Below are positions 26,571 to 38,460 of a stretch of 57,907 bases of DNA, piece after piece. This DNA is from Corynebacterium sp. HMSC036D02 (GTDB lineage: Bacteria; Actinomycetota; Actinomycetes; Mycobacteriales; Mycobacteriaceae), in NCBI RefSeq assembly GCF_001836165.1, contig NZ_KV827691.1:1-57907 (forward strand), given 5' to 3'. A program made the position numbers and the translations under genes. The notes beneath the pieces are model-generated. The model had not been told where the DNA came from and made no database searches. It worked only from the letters and a program-made list of their open reading frames with translations. Each line of letters begins with the position of its first letter. Position 1 is the first letter of the stretch.

Positions 26571-27631
26571 CGCGGAAGAGTGTCATCTCCTGGGAAGAGT
26601 TTCGGACCAATCCACAGCATGAAATAGACCAAACCAACGAGGACTGGGATCTCAACAAGGGGACCAATCGTTCCGGCAAGGGCTTGAGCAGACATCGCTC
26701 CGAAGGTGCCGATGGATACCGCAATAGCAAGCTCAAAGTTATTTCCTGCTGCAGTGAACGCCACGCTGGCAGACTGCGCGTAATTCATGCCAACGGCCTT
26801 TGCTACGCCCAGCGACAGCACAAACATGCCCACGAAGTAGATAACCAGCGGCACGGCCACGCGCACTACCGTTGCTGGCTGCTCCACAATGTGCTCGCCC
26901 TGCAGGGAAAAGAGCAACACAATTGTGTACAGCAGACCAATCATGGCCAGGGGCGATACGGCTGGGAGGAAGCGGTTCTCAAACCATTCCCGTCCTTTTA
27001 CCTTTTCGCCCCACACGCGAGACAGCGCACCCAACAGGAACGGTATGCCCAAGAAGACGAGTACGGCCTTGACGATGGCCCAGAAGGAAAAGTCAGCGCT
27101 CGTCGTGTCCAGTCCCAGCCATCCGGGGAGGACGCGCAGGTAGAACCAGCCCAGAACACCAAACATAGCGACCTGGAAGATGGAGTTCAGGGCGACAAGC
27201 ACAGCCGTTGCCTCGCGGTCAGCGCATGAGAGGTCCGACCACACAAGCACCATGGCGATACAGCGAGCAAGGCCCACGATGATGAGGCCGGTGCGCAGCT
27301 CCGGCTGGTCCGCCAAGAACAGCCACGCCAGGGTAAACATAAACGCCGGCCCCACCAGCCAGTTGAGGACGAGCGATACCGCCATGAGGCGGACATCCGT
27401 GGCAATTTCCTTGGTCTTCTCGTAGCGAACCTTGGCCAAGGGTGGGTACATCATGACGAGGAGACCAATGGCGATCGGAATGGAAATCCCGCCGATTTCA
27501 ACGGCGCCCAAGGCTTGGCCAATCCCGGGAATGAAGTGGCCAATGAGCAGTCCGGCAGCCATCGCCAGAATGATCCACATGGGTAAAAATCGGTCAAGAA
27601 AAGACAACGTCGGGCGCTGCGACACGGCCAT
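26567..27631 (-). CDS. acr3: ACR3-family arsenite efflux transporter
   Basis: A 354-residue permease with about ten transmembrane segments. The ACR3 signatures are GLARCIAMVLVWSDLSCAD, with the cysteines this family uses, and AFTAAGNNFELAIAVSIG. It exports As(III), and in some members Sb(III), across the plasma membrane. ATG 27631 is chosen because GAAGGAGGGAG lies directly upstream. It is divergent from arsR, and the shared region carries an ArsR-type operator. Confidence 0.93.
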   Translation of the reverse strand: MAVSQRPTLSFLDRFLPMWIILAMAAGLLIGHFIPGIGQALGAVEIGGISIPIAIGLLVMMYPPLAKVRYEKTKEIATDVRLMAVSLVLNWLVGPAFMFTLAWLFLADQPELRTGLIIVGLARCIAMVLVWSDLSCADREATAVLVALNSIFQVAMFGVLGWFYLRVLPGWLGLDTTSADFSFWAIVKAVLVFLGIPFLLGALSRVWGEKVKGREWFENRFLPAVSPLAMIGLLYTIVLLFSLQGEHIVEQPATVVRVAVPLVIYFVGMFVLSLGVAKAVGMNYAQSASVAFTAAGNNFELAIAVSIGTFGAMSAQALAGTIGPLVEIPVLVGLVYFMLWIGPKLFPGDDTLPR

Positions 27632-27689
27632 GCCTCTCCCTCCTTCAAGGTTGAACAGAGCACGATACGAACATGCAATGTACAGCACG

Positions 27690-27707
27690 TATTGATACAC
27701 GTCAATA
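27690..27707. promoter_or_regulatory. ArsR-type operator between acr3 and arsR
   Basis: TATTGA (27690-27695) and TCAATA (27702-27707) form an exact inverted repeat with a 6-bp spacer, matching the ATTGA-N6-TCAAT style of SmtB/ArsR operators. Downstream, TATACT (27733-27738) lies 6 nt before the arsR ATG at 27745, a leaderless -10. One site could control both divergent genes. Confidence 0.7.
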
Positions 27708-27744
27708 TAACGTAGGGTGCAAGGATAACCCCTATACTGATCGC

Positions 27745-28095
27745 ATGGCTTCCTCTTCCACGCCCGAAACCAGCGCGCCCAGCACTGAGTGTTGCTCCTT
27801 AAGCACAGGCCCGCTCAGCGACGCCGAGGCGAGGCATTTTTCGCAGCAATTCAAAGTGCTGGCAGACCCTGCCCGCCTGCGTCTTTTGTCCATCCTGTGT
27901 GATGAAGGCTGTGGGCCCATGAGTGTCACGGAACTCACCGAGCTCACTGCGCTGAGTCAGCCCACGGTCTCGCACCACCTAGCGCGCCTGCGGGAAGCCG
28001 GCTTGCTATCCAGACAGCAATGCGGCCGCACCGTCACCCATCAGGTGCACAAAGACGCTTTTGCGGCCTTGCGCACGCTGCTGTCGTTCGACTAA
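27745..28095 (+). CDS. arsR: ArsR-family arsenite-responsive repressor
   Basis: A 116-residue winged-helix repressor with recognition helix LSQPTVSHHLARLREAGL. Cys16, Cys17 and Cys56 match in position the unusual As(III) site reported for Corynebacterium glutamicum ArsR (Cys15, Cys16, Cys55). That site differs from the Escherichia coli type, where the cysteines lie in the DNA-binding helix. The start is set by the -10 box 6 nt upstream and by the conserved N-terminus. It should repress itself and acr3 until arsenite binds. Confidence 0.93.
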   Translation: MASSSTPETSAPSTECCSLSTGPLSDAEARHFSQQFKVLADPARLRLLSILCDEGCGPMSVTELTELTALSQPTVSHHLARLREAGLLSRQQCGRTVTHQVHKDAFAALRTLLSFD

Positions 28096-28161
28096 CCGGT
28101 ACCTGATCGGATCTGCGCTCGAGCACACAGGACGGGTTCGGGGTAAGGGGCAGAAATAACA

Positions 28162-28188
28162 AAGGCCCGAGCGCTATGCTCGGGCCTT
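28162..28188. terminator. Bidirectional terminator between arsR and ndk
   Basis: Eleven-bp arms AAGGCCCGAGC (28162-28172) and GCTCGGGCCTT (28178-28188) around a five-base loop, with A and T flanks on both sides. It serves the convergent arsR and ndk. Confidence 0.88.
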
Positions 28189-28214
28189 ATTGCGCGCTAG
28201 GTGCGATGAACTTC

Positions 28215-28625
28215 TTAGAGGTTCGGGAACCAGATGGAGATCTCGCGCTCAGCGGACTCCGGGGAGTCGGAACCGTGGACAACGTTCTCGCCAACGGTCA
28301 GAGCGAAGTCACCGCGGATGGTGCCCGGGGTGGCCTTCTCAACCGGGTGGGTGCCACCGGCCAGCTGACGCCATGCGGCAATAGCGGACTCGCCCTCGAC
28401 GATGCCAGCAACCAGCGGCGCAGAGGTGATGAAGTCAACGAGCTCGCCGAAGAAAGGCTTGTCCTCGTGCTCGGCGTAGTGCTTCTTGGCGGTCTCCTCG
28501 TCGGCGACGCGCAGATCCATGGCGACGAGCTTCAGGCCCTTGCGCTCGATGCGGGAGATGATCTCGCCCACGTGGCCGTTCTTGACGCCATCCGGCTTGA
28601 TGAGAATGAGTGTACGTTCAGTCAT
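28215..28625 (-). CDS. ndk: Nucleoside diphosphate kinase
   Basis: A 136-residue Ndk starting [17 protein letters not shown]. The catalytic histidine is in [15 protein letters not shown]. It exchanges the terminal phosphate between nucleotides. An upstream in-frame start would add only MCP; ATG 28625 begins the conserved region. It lies downstream of the folC cluster, as in mycobacteria. Confidence 0.97.
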   Translation of the reverse strand: MTERTLILIKPDGVKNGHVGEIISRIERKGLKLVAMDLRVADEETAKKHYAEHEDKPFFGELVDFITSAPLVAGIVEGESAIAAWRQLAGGTHPVEKATPGTIRGDFALTVGENVVHGSDSPESAEREISIWFPNL

Positions 28626-28684
28626 AGGGCACATAGTACAGAACAGGTGCTCCCTCGTCCCGACAGTGGGCCAATAATTAAGCG

Positions 28685-28996
28685 CTACGTGAGATGTTGC
28701 ACGATTTCCTCCGCGCGCTCATGGCTCGTGCCACGAAACCACAACTGCACTTGGCGCACCGCCGTGCCGTACTGGCCGCTGTCTAGCAGGCTTTTCAGCT
28801 CCTCGCGATGCCACTCTTCCAGATCCGCAAACTCCACCGGCCGCTCATCGCGCTGCTGCTTGAGCATGCCAACAACAAGGAAGACGAAAGCCGGAATCAG
28901 CAATGCGAGCGGAAACGCGAAGCCACCAAAGTACAGTTTGGCCACGAGTGCGGCGATGCACAGCAGTGCGGAAAGACCGTAGAGCAGAAAGAGCAT
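28685..28996 (-). CDS. Small two-helix membrane protein
   Basis: A 103-residue protein. Two hydrophobic helices ([37 protein letters not shown]) are followed by a soluble acidic and basic region ending [12 protein letters not shown]. No family recognised. ATG 28996 is chosen because it places the helices at the N-terminus; the longer upstream frame overlaps the esterase gene and is Arg-rich shadow sequence. It lies 5 bp after the esterase gene and is probably co-transcribed. Confidence 0.7.
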   Translation of the reverse strand: MLFLLYGLSALLCIAALVAKLYFGGFAFPLALLIPAFVFLVVGMLKQQRDERPVEFADLEEWHREELKSLLDSGQYGTAVRQVQLWFRGTSHERAEEIVQHLT

Positions 28997-29001
28997 GCCC
29001 G

Positions 29002-29847
29002 TTAGTCTAGCGCGTTGAGAATCGACTGCAGCCAGACACGAGAGCTCATGAGCAGGCGCTTTGCCGCCGCAGTATGGGGAGCCCACAGCTCGAAGGCATG
29101 CACCCCGCCGTCGATGACCTCGCACTGTGTAGGCACGCCAGCAGCTTTCAGGCGCTCGGCGTAATCCACGATTTCGCCGTAGAAAAGCTCGCTGCTGCCC
29201 GCGTACAGCCACGCCGGCGGTAGGCCAGACAGATCCGCGCGGCGGCCGGGCACGGCATAGGGGGCGTCCGGGTTGCCGTTGACGTAGTAGCGCCAAGCCT
29301 GTGCGTTGGAGTCCGCGTCCCAGATGGGGTTGCGGTCGGTGGAGGCTGTGCGGTCATCGAGCATCGGGCAGAACAACCACTGCCCTGCTGGTTGAACCCC
29401 GCCTTCATCGTGGAGGCGTTGGCACAGTGCCGCGGCGAGCCCTCCCCCGGCGCTCTGCCCGCCGATAACAATCCGATCCTGGCTGATTCCCAGCTCTTCC
29501 GCATGCGTGAGGAGCCAGTGGTGGGCCGAGTGGACGTCGTCAAGCGCGGCCGGATAAGGGTTCTCCGGGGCGAAGCGGTAGCGTGGCGCGACAACGGCGA
29601 CTCCAACCTCCGCGGCCGTCTCCTTGAGGTGTTTGACGTCCTGGCGCGGATGCCCCATGAGCAGCCCGCCACCGTGGATCCACAACACAGCGCCGCGCGG
29701 TTTCTCCGGGCTATAGATAGTCGCGTGGATTTCGGCGTTCTTCACCCGCCGCGTGCGCACGCCCTGGATTAAGGGCGCGGGCCACAGCGCTGGCATGATG
29801 CGCCCGGCGCGGCGGATCAGCGGGTTGGTCGGATCCCACAAAGACAT
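29002..29847 (-). CDS. Alpha/beta hydrolase, hormone-sensitive-lipase-like esterase
   Basis: An approximately 281-residue esterase. The oxyanion-hole motif is IHGGGLLMG, the nucleophile is in GGQSAGGG, and the late histidine is in GGVHAFELW. No signal peptide is seen, so it is cytoplasmic or membrane-associated. ATG 29847 is preferred because GGGAG lies 8 nt upstream; a GTG at 29886 would add 13 residues. Substrate unknown, probably short-chain esters. It sits between a DUF4233 gene and the small membrane protein. Confidence 0.85.
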   Translation of the reverse strand: MSLWDPTNPLIRRAGRIMPALWPAPLIQGVRTRRVKNAEIHATIYSPEKPRGAVLWIHGGGLLMGHPRQDVKHLKETAAEVGVAVVAPRYRFAPENPYPAALDDVHSAHHWLLTHAEELGISQDRIVIGGQSAGGGLAAALCQRLHDEGGVQPAGQWLFCPMLDDRTASTDRNPIWDADSNAQAWRYYVNGNPDAPYAVPGRRADLSGLPPAWLYAGSSELFYGEIVDYAERLKAAGVPTQCEVIDGGVHAFELWAPHTAAAKRLLMSSRVWLQSILNALD

Positions 29848-29895
29848 GAATACCGCTCCCGCGCGCAGCTCGGGCCGGATATACACCGCAGCGAC

Positions 29896-30342
29896 CTACT
29901 TCTCAGTCAGGTGCTGCGTGGTGAGGTAGCCGCGCTCCATGCGGGCGACGATCACCGAGCGCATATAGGCCGCGAGTGCCCAGAGCAGGGCGAAGATGAT
30001 GAAGATGGTCGCCACGGACCAGTGGACCATAAAGCCGAGAACGATACCGATGACGTGGAGGACAATCTGCACTCCAACGATCCACGGCTTATTCATGAAG
30101 GGGAAGGACGCCAGGAGCAGCACCATAAAACCGATCACCACGCCATAGTTGAACGGGGTCCACAGGGTGCCGTCATAGAGCTTGTACAGCATCGGCAGCG
30201 CCAAGACAAAGGTGATGAGTTCCAGTGTGAGGGAGCTGGCCACCACCATGCCGCCGAATTGCTTGAGGGGATCCTTGGCCGGCGCTTGGCCTAGTCCGAG
30301 CGGGCCGATCTCCTCCTCGGGGACGGGTTTGCGGGGGCTCAT
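29896..30342 (-). CDS. DUF4233 membrane protein
   Basis: A 148-residue protein with about four hydrophobic segments (LITFVLALPMLYKL, GVVIGFMVLLLASF, VGVQIVLHVIGIVLGFMV, ATIFIIFALLWALAAYM). DUF4233 proteins are regularly found directly after folC in actinobacteria; their role is unknown. Its ATG overlaps the folC stop by 4 bp, so it is translationally coupled. Confidence 0.9.
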   Translation of the reverse strand: MSPRKPVPEEEIGPLGLGQAPAKDPLKQFGGMVVASSLTLELITFVLALPMLYKLYDGTLWTPFNYGVVIGFMVLLLASFPFMNKPWIVGVQIVLHVIGIVLGFMVHWSVATIFIIFALLWALAAYMRSVIVARMERGYLTTQHLTEK

Positions 30343-31868
30343 GCGGGTTCCTTTCCAAAGAGTGCGCGGGCGTCACCTGCCGTGACCACCGAGCCAGTAA
30401 TCACGATGCCGGAACCGGACTGCACATCGGCCTCCTCCGCCAATTCCACGGCTTGGGTATAGGCGCTGGGCAGCTCGGGTTCGACATACACGCGCTCCTC
30501 ACCGAAGATGTCGCGGGCGAGCTCCGCTAGCTCGTAGGCATCGCGGGCGCGCGGCGAGGTGTTCTGCGTGATCACGACTTCCGTGAGGACCGACTCGAGG
30601 GCAGTGAGGATGCCGGCGGCGTCCTTGTCCGTGAAGATGGACACCACGCCGATGAGGCGCGCGAAATCGAAATCGCGGTCGAGCGCTGCGGCCAGGGCCT
30701 TGGCCCCGTGCGGGTTGTGGCAAGCATCCAGGAAGGTCGTGGGGCTGGTGCGCACGCGCTCCAAACGGCCGGGTGAAACGGCCTTGGCAAAGCCGGTGCG
30801 CACGGAGGCGATGTCGAGCTGATTGCCTGCCGACGCCCCGAAGAAAGCCTCCACCGCAGCCAAAGCGACGGCCGCGTTCTTGGCTTGGTGCTCGCCGTGC
30901 AGCGGCAGGAAGATGTCTTCGTACATCCCACCCAGGCCCTGGATGGTGAGCTGCTGGCCGCCGACGGCAATGCGGGATTCCAGCGCGGCGAACTCAGAAC
31001 CGGCGCGGGCCACGCCCGCACCGACGTCCACGGTGCGCTGCAGGATAACCCGCATTGCCTCGGGGTCTTGCTCGGCCACAATGGCGATGTTCTCCCCCGG
31101 CGTGAGCACGTCGTCGGCATCGTGCTCGCGGGCTTTGATGATGCCGGCCTTTTCACCGGCGATCTCGGTGATGGTGTCACCGAGGTAATCCGTGTGGTCG
31201 AGACCCACCGGCATGACCACGGCCACCTCTGCGTTGACCACGTTGGTGGCATCCCACGTGCCGCCGAGGCCGACCTCGACGACGGCGACGTCGATGGGGG
31301 CATCGGCGAAGGCTGCGTAGGAAATACCGACCAGCACCTCGAAGGTGGACATGGGGATGTCGGAGCGGGAATCCACCATTTCCACATAAGGCTTGATTTC
31401 GCGCCAAATGCGCACGAAGTCGCGCGGGTGGATGGGGTGGCCGTCGATGCCAATGCGCTCGGTCACCAGCTGCAGGTGGGGGCTGGTGACGAGGCCTACC
31501 CGCCGATGGAAGGAGCGCAGCAGCGAATCGATCATGCGCGCGGTCGAGGACTTGCCGTTGGTGCCGGCGACCTGGATGACGTGGAAGGAACGCTCCGGAT
31601 TACCCAGGAGATCCATGAGCATCTCGATGCGCTCGAGGCTGGGCTCAATGATGGTTTCGGGGGCGCGGGCGTTAAGCTCCGCCGTCACCTGAGCCAGCTC
31701 CGCTAGCTCCTCTGGCGTGGCCTGCTCAGGCGCTGCCTCCTCGTAGTCATCCTCGCCGCCGAGGTTGAGGGTTAGGCCAGAATCGGTGATTTCGACCGGC
31801 CCGCCATCGGTGCCCTCCGCGAGGGCATCGACGACCTCGAATTCCTCGCGGTCTTTCTCCTCCGCCAC
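30339..31868 (-). CDS. folC: Bifunctional folylpolyglutamate synthase / dihydrofolate synthase
   Basis: A 509-residue Mur-ligase-fold enzyme with the ATP loop VAGTNGKSSTARM, the DFVRIW region and the C-terminal LDACHNPHGAKAL motif. It adds glutamate to dihydropteroate and to folates. The first about 50 residues are acidic and exceed the usual length. It starts with GTG sharing one base with the valS stop (TAGTG). The downstream order folC-DUF4233 is conserved. Confidence 0.95.
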   Translation of the reverse strand: MAEEKDREEFEVVDALAEGTDGGPVEITDSGLTLNLGGEDDYEEAAPEQATPEELAELAQVTAELNARAPETIIEPSLERIEMLMDLLGNPERSFHVIQVAGTNGKSSTARMIDSLLRSFHRRVGLVTSPHLQLVTERIGIDGHPIHPRDFVRIWREIKPYVEMVDSRSDIPMSTFEVLVGISYAAFADAPIDVAVVEVGLGGTWDATNVVNAEVAVVMPVGLDHTDYLGDTITEIAGEKAGIIKAREHDADDVLTPGENIAIVAEQDPEAMRVILQRTVDVGAGVARAGSEFAALESRIAVGGQQLTIQGLGGMYEDIFLPLHGEHQAKNAAVALAAVEAFFGASAGNQLDIASVRTGFAKAVSPGRLERVRTSPTTFLDACHNPHGAKALAAALDRDFDFARLIGVVSIFTDKDAAGILTALESVLTEVVITQNTSPRARDAYELAELARDIFGEERVYVEPELPSAYTQAVELAEEADVQSGSGIVITGSVVTAGDARALFGKEPA

Positions 31869-34606
31869 TACTTGAGGCCCTCCAGACGTGCGGTGATGCG
31901 CTCGACTTCTTCCTTAGCCACCTGCTGGCGAACGCGGATCTTCTCCACAACTGCCTCCGGTGCTTTGGACAGGAAGGCCTCGTTGCCCAGCTTCTTGCCG
32001 GTCTGGTCCAGCTCCTTCTGGGCCTTGGCCAAATCCTTCTCCAGGCGCTTGCGCTCTGCGGCGACGTCGACGGCGCCGGAGGTGTCCAGGGTGACCTCGA
32101 CGGTCGCCTGGGATAGGCGCACCTCGATGGAGGCGGACGCGGTGAAGTCCTCACCCGGCTCGGTGGTGTTGGCCAAGTTGCGGATGAGTCCCTCTTGCTC
32201 CTGCAGGTCGGCAGCGGCGAAGTCGAGGCGGCCCGGGACCTTCTGCGAAGGCTTGACGCCCTGATCTGAGCGGAAGCGGCGCAGCTCGGTGATGAGCTTG
32301 TCGGCGTCCTGAATGCGGCGGGCGGCGACCTCGTCCTTCTCGGCGCCGCCGTTGGTGTGCTCCTGGGTAGGCCACGAGGCGGTGACGATGGTCTCCCCAC
32401 CGGTCAGGGCCTTCCACAGGACCTCGGTGACGAACGGCATGGTCGGGTGCAGCAGGCGCAGAACCAGGTCGAGCACGCGGCCCAACACGATCTGGGTCGT
32501 GCATCCGGTTGCCTGCTCCTCGGCGCTCGCCGCATCGAAGTCTCGCGGGATCTGGGTCTTGGCAATCTCCAGGTACCAGTCACACAGCTCATCCCACACG
32601 AAGTGGTAGAGCAGCTCGTTGGCCTTGGCAAACTGGTAATCATCCAGGTAGGAATCCACCTTGGCGCGGACCTCTTCGGAACGGTCGAGGATCCAACGGT
32701 CGGCGTCGGTCAGCGCGTCGCGTGCCGGCAGCTCAGCCACGCCCGCGCCGTTCATGAGCGCGAACTTGGTGGCGTTGAAGAGCTTGGTGGCGAAGTTGCG
32801 ACCGGCGGCGGCAGCGTCGACAGCCAGCGGCAGGTCCACGCCCGGGTTCGCGCCGCGAGCCAGGGTGAAACGCAGGGCGTCCGCACCATAGTCGCGCACC
32901 CAATCCATCGGGTCGATGCCATTGCCCAGGGACTTCGACATCTTGCGTCCCTGCTCATCGCGCACCAAGCCGTGGAGGTAGATATCGGTGAACGGAACCT
33001 GCGGGCGGCCATCCTTGCCCTCACCGAGCAGCTCCGGGGTGTGGGCGCCAGCGAAGGTGCCGAACATCATCATGCGCGCGACCCAGAAGAAGAGGATGTC
33101 ATAGGCAGTAACCAGCACGTTCGTGGGGAAGAACTTCTCCAGATCGGCGGTCTTCTCCGGCCAGCCCATCGTGGAGAAAGGCCACAGCGCAGAGGAGAAC
33201 CAGGTGTCCAGAACGTCCGGATCCTGGACGTAGCCTTCCGGTGCTTCCTCGTCGGGGCCGAGGCAGACGATATCTCGCTGGCCGTCCTCTCCCTCCGGGC
33301 CGTACCAGATTGGAATGCGGTGGCCCCACCACAGCTGGCGGGAAATGCACCAGTCGTGCATGTCATCGACCCACTCGAAGTAGCGCGGCTCCAGGGACTT
33401 CGGGTGGATGGTGGTGTCCCCCTCGCGGACGGCGTCACCGGACATCTTCGCCATCTTCTCCACGGCCACGAACCACTGCAGGCTCAAGCGCGGCTCGATG
33501 GGCTCGCCGGAGCGCTCCGAGTGGCCCACGGAGTGGACGTAGGGGCGGATCTCCTTGACAATGCGGCCCTGCTCGCGCAGCGCCTCACGGATCTCCACGC
33601 GTGCCTCCTCGCGGGTCAGGCCGTCAAACTTCGTGCCGGTGTTCGCGATGTGTCCGGTGGTGTCCATGATGGTCGGCATGTCCAAGTCGTGGCGCAGGCC
33701 CATGGCGTAGTCATTCGGATCGTGCGCCGGGGTGATCTTCACCGCACCGGTGCCGAATTCCATGTCCACGTAATCATCGGCGATGATCTTCAGGCTCAAA
33801 TCATCGCGGAAGGGGTGCGGCAGCTCCTTACCCACCAGGTGGGCGTAGCGCTCGTCATCCGGGTGGACGGCGATGGCGACGTCACCCAGCATCGTCTCGA
33901 CACGGGTGGTAGCCACGATGAGGTGCGGCTCGTCGTCGTTCAGCGAGCCATAGCGGATCGACACGAGCTCGCCCTCGACGTCCTTGTACACGACCTCGAT
34001 GTCGGAGACGGCGGTCTCCAGCACCGGGGACCAGTTGACCAGGCGGTTGGCCTGGTAGATCATGCCCTCGTCGTAGAGGGTCTTGAAGATGGTCTGCACG
34101 GCGCGAGAGAGGCCATCATCCAAGGTGAAGCGCTCGCGGGACCAATCCACCGAGTCACCGATGGCGCGCATCTGGTTCTGGATGGTGCCGCCGAATTCTT
34201 CCTTCCACTCCCAGACCTTGTTGATGAATTCCTCGCGCTCATAATCCCAGCGCTTCTTGCCCTCCTGCTCACGCAGGCGAGCCTCCACCTTGGTCTGGGT
34301 GGCGATGCCCGCGTGGTCAGCGCCCGGCAGCCACAGGGTGGCATAGCCCTGCATGCGCTTGCGGCGAATGATGGAGTCGATCAGAGTGTGGTCCAGGGCG
34401 TGGCCCATGTGCAGCTGGCCGGTGACGTTCGGCGGCGGCAGCACGATGGAGTAGGGCTCCGCCTCCGAGGACGCGTCCGGGGTGAAGTAACCGGCGTTCA
34501 CCCAGCCTTCGTAGAGGTCTTTCTCTACTGCCTGCGGCTCCCAGGACTTGGGAAGCTGGTCCGCGCGGTTGGTGCCAACGAGTTGCTCTTTATTCTGATC
34601 AGTCAC
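31868..34606 (-). CDS. valS: Valine--tRNA ligase
   Basis: A 912-residue class I synthetase. The HIGH-type motif is [11 protein letters not shown], the KMSKS motif is [11 protein letters not shown], and the tRNA-editing insert lies between them. The C-terminal coiled coil ([23 protein letters not shown]) is typical of ValRS. GTG 34606 ([11 protein letters not shown]) is chosen; further upstream the frame would run into the panB promoter. It heads the valS-folC-DUF4233 group. Confidence 0.97.
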   Translation of the reverse strand: MTDQNKEQLVGTNRADQLPKSWEPQAVEKDLYEGWVNAGYFTPDASSEAEPYSIVLPPPNVTGQLHMGHALDHTLIDSIIRRKRMQGYATLWLPGADHAGIATQTKVEARLREQEGKKRWDYEREEFINKVWEWKEEFGGTIQNQMRAIGDSVDWSRERFTLDDGLSRAVQTIFKTLYDEGMIYQANRLVNWSPVLETAVSDIEVVYKDVEGELVSIRYGSLNDDEPHLIVATTRVETMLGDVAIAVHPDDERYAHLVGKELPHPFRDDLSLKIIADDYVDMEFGTGAVKITPAHDPNDYAMGLRHDLDMPTIMDTTGHIANTGTKFDGLTREEARVEIREALREQGRIVKEIRPYVHSVGHSERSGEPIEPRLSLQWFVAVEKMAKMSGDAVREGDTTIHPKSLEPRYFEWVDDMHDWCISRQLWWGHRIPIWYGPEGEDGQRDIVCLGPDEEAPEGYVQDPDVLDTWFSSALWPFSTMGWPEKTADLEKFFPTNVLVTAYDILFFWVARMMMFGTFAGAHTPELLGEGKDGRPQVPFTDIYLHGLVRDEQGRKMSKSLGNGIDPMDWVRDYGADALRFTLARGANPGVDLPLAVDAAAAGRNFATKLFNATKFALMNGAGVAELPARDALTDADRWILDRSEEVRAKVDSYLDDYQFAKANELLYHFVWDELCDWYLEIAKTQIPRDFDAASAEEQATGCTTQIVLGRVLDLVLRLLHPTMPFVTEVLWKALTGGETIVTASWPTQEHTNGGAEKDEVAARRIQDADKLITELRRFRSDQGVKPSQKVPGRLDFAAADLQEQEGLIRNLANTTEPGEDFTASASIEVRLSQATVEVTLDTSGAVDVAAERKRLEKDLAKAQKELDQTGKKLGNEAFLSKAPEAVVEKIRVRQQVAKEEVERITARLEGLK

Positions 34607-34663
34607 CTGGCCAACTCTACCCTGTGCGTCAACTGGCACCAGCGCCGTGTCTAGAGTAAGGGC

Positions 34664-35485
34664 ATGTCTCACAACCCTGGCCGCCGCGCCCGCCTCCGCA
34701 CCCGTTACTTCGCCCAAGCCAAAGACGACTCTCAGCCCTTTGCGTGCCTGACAAGCTATGACTGCATGACCGCCGAGATCTTCGATGAAGCCGGGGTAGA
34801 TCTCCTGCTCGTCGGCGATTCTCTGGCCAACGTGGTCCTGGGCCGCGAAACCACACTCTCCCTCACGCTCGATGAAATCATTCCGCTCGCCCGCGCGGTG
34901 GTCTCATCCACCTCCCGCGCCTTCGTGGTGGTGGACTTGCCCTTCGGTTCCTATGAGGCCGGCCCCGCCCAGGCACTGGAGTCTGCCGTGCGCGTCATGA
35001 AGGAAACCGGCGCGCAGGCCGTGAAGCTCGAGGGCGGTGCGGAGCGCGCGCCCATCGTCGCCGCGCTTGCCGCCGCAGGCATCCCCGTCTGCGCCCACAT
35101 CGGATTCACGCCCCAACAGGTTCACGCCTTGGGCGGCTTCGTGGTCCAGGGCCGCGGTGCCGGTGCGGAGAAGCTGCACGAGGACGCCCGCGCGCTTGCC
35201 GACGCCGGCGCCTTCGCCGTGGTACTGGAGATGGTCCCAGCTGCGTTGGCTGAGGAGGTGACCAAGGAACTGCCCATCCCCACCATCGGCATCGGTGCCG
35301 GCGCGCAGACCGACGGCCAGATCCTGGTGTGGACCGATGCCTTCGGGCTGGGCGGACCCAAGGCGCCGCGCTTCGTGCGCCGCTACGCAGACCTGCGCGG
35401 CGCGCTGCTGAAGGGTGCGAAGAATTACGTGGCCGATGTGGGCGAGCGCTCCTTCCCCAACGCCGAGGAATCCTTCGAGGACTAA
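34664..35485 (+). CDS. panB: 3-methyl-2-oxobutanoate hydroxymethyltransferase
   Basis: A 273-residue PanB. The conserved segments are [38 protein letters not shown] and [15 protein letters not shown]. It makes ketopantoate, the first committed step of pantothenate synthesis. TAGAGT (34652-34657) lies 6 nt before ATG 34664, suggesting a leaderless transcript. panC follows 10 bp later; valS is divergent. Confidence 0.97.
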   Translation: MSHNPGRRARLRTRYFAQAKDDSQPFACLTSYDCMTAEIFDEAGVDLLLVGDSLANVVLGRETTLSLTLDEIIPLARAVVSSTSRAFVVVDLPFGSYEAGPAQALESAVRVMKETGAQAVKLEGGAERAPIVAALAAAGIPVCAHIGFTPQQVHALGGFVVQGRGAGAEKLHEDARALADAGAFAVVLEMVPAALAEEVTKELPIPTIGIGAGAQTDGQILVWTDAFGLGGPKAPRFVRRYADLRGALLKGAKNYVADVGERSFPNAEESFED

Positions 35486-35495
35486 AGTTTGGGCC

Positions 35496-37300
<1,805 letters not shown>

Positions 37301-37451
37301 TCACCTTCCCACCCTAGTCCCGTTTTTCGCCCCCGTGGGGTGTGATTTTACCCCCGAAAGATGCGAGTTCTTTGTACTTGAGCTCCACGGCCGTCTTTTT
37401 TCGGCATAGTGGACAACTGTACGCATATCCATCGACTAGACGGGACCTTCC

Positions 37452-38195
37452 ATGAGCACTGAGACTTCATCGGTCGACTCCGGCTCTGTTGAGCACGTGA
37501 TCGATGTTGCGATATCGGAGTTTTCGGAGCATGGTTATGCCGAAACCAAGCTCGAGACCGTATCGAAGCTGTCTGGGATGTCCAAGCGCATGATCCACTA
37601 CTACTTCGGGGATAAGAAGGGGCTCTACCAGCAAGCCTTGGCAGCGGCAGCGCGGCGCCTCAACCCGCCAGAGGGCAGCCTCGAGATCAATTCTGCTGTC
37701 CCAGTCGAGGGCGTGCGCACCTTGGTGGATTGGTTGTTCCGCCAACATGTGAATAACCCCGAAGCCATCCGGATGCTAACGATGGAATCCTCCCACAGTG
37801 TGCTGGAGTCCTCGCAGGCGCTTGTCGACGTGTCCGAGATCTCCCTCCACCTCGACAGGCTGCTCATGCTGGGCCAAGATTCCGGCGCGTTCCGCCCGGG
37901 AATTTCCGCCAACGATATTTTCACGCTGATTTCTGCGCTCTCGATGTACCGGGTGACGAATCACGCGATGATGAGCAACCTGCTCGACATCAACATGTAC
38001 ACCCACAACAACACTGAGGGGCTGCACCGCATGGCGGTCGATGCTGTGCTGGCTTTCCTTACGGCGAACATCCCGGACATCGGCTTCGAGTCCTACCTCA
38101 CCCAGAACGAAACCGAGCTCGATGCTGAGTCCGCGCCCTTGGATGTCTACTCCACCGAGGACGAGGGCGACGCGTCAGCGAGCCTCTACGAATGA
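37452..38195 (+). CDS. TetR-family transcriptional regulator
   Basis: A 247-residue regulator. The N-terminal helix-turn-helix is TKLETVSKLSGMSKRMIHYYFGDKKGLY (read as two adjacent segments, residues about 32-60). A ligand-binding helical domain fills the middle, and about 30 C-terminal residues are acidic. Divergent from mdh with 175 bp between, so it may regulate itself and mdh; no clear operator was found. A palindromic element follows its stop. Confidence 0.88.
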   Translation: MSTETSSVDSGSVEHVIDVAISEFSEHGYAETKLETVSKLSGMSKRMIHYYFGDKKGLYQQALAAAARRLNPPEGSLEINSAVPVEGVRTLVDWLFRQHVNNPEAIRMLTMESSHSVLESSQALVDVSEISLHLDRLLMLGQDSGAFRPGISANDIFTLISALSMYRVTNHAMMSNLLDINMYTHNNTEGLHRMAVDAVLAFLTANIPDIGFESYLTQNETELDAESAPLDVYSTEDEGDASASLYE

Positions 38196-38357
38196 CGCGC
38201 CGGCGGGGACTCTACGGTTAGAGCCCTCTCCCCAGCACCGCGCGAGCAAAGAAACCAAAGTAAAGGAACCATCTGCGCGCCGGCCTGAGCACAAGCCCAG
38301 GTCACAATTTCACTCCACAGCTACATGGTCCCATTCATCTGGTTCCTTTGCCCCAAC

Positions 38358-38448
38358 AGGCAGATGGCATCTGACAGAAGGCGTTTTTAGACCTGAAAAC
38401 GCCATGTAGACAGCACAAAAGGCATCTTCAGCCTTGAAGATGCCTTTT
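38358..38448. repeat. Multi-stem palindromic element / terminator between tetR and clpX
   Basis: Three hairpins in a row: CAGAT/ATCTG (38361-38373), GGCGTTTT/AAAACGCC (38380-38387 and 38396-38403), and a 14-bp perfect stem AAAAGGCATCTTCA / TGAAGATGCCTTTT with a four-base loop (38417-38448). The last ends in T on both strands and should stop both tetR and clpX transcription. The same words build the element at 14556-14672. Confidence 0.75.
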
Positions 38449-38460
38449 AAGAGATGCCGT

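Noticed and set aside
32357..34654. Very long plus-strand open frame (765 codons) opposite valS
   Set aside because: It is the antisense shadow of a well-conserved gene in high-GC DNA, with a composition rich in Leu, Val, His and Arg and no recognisable domain.
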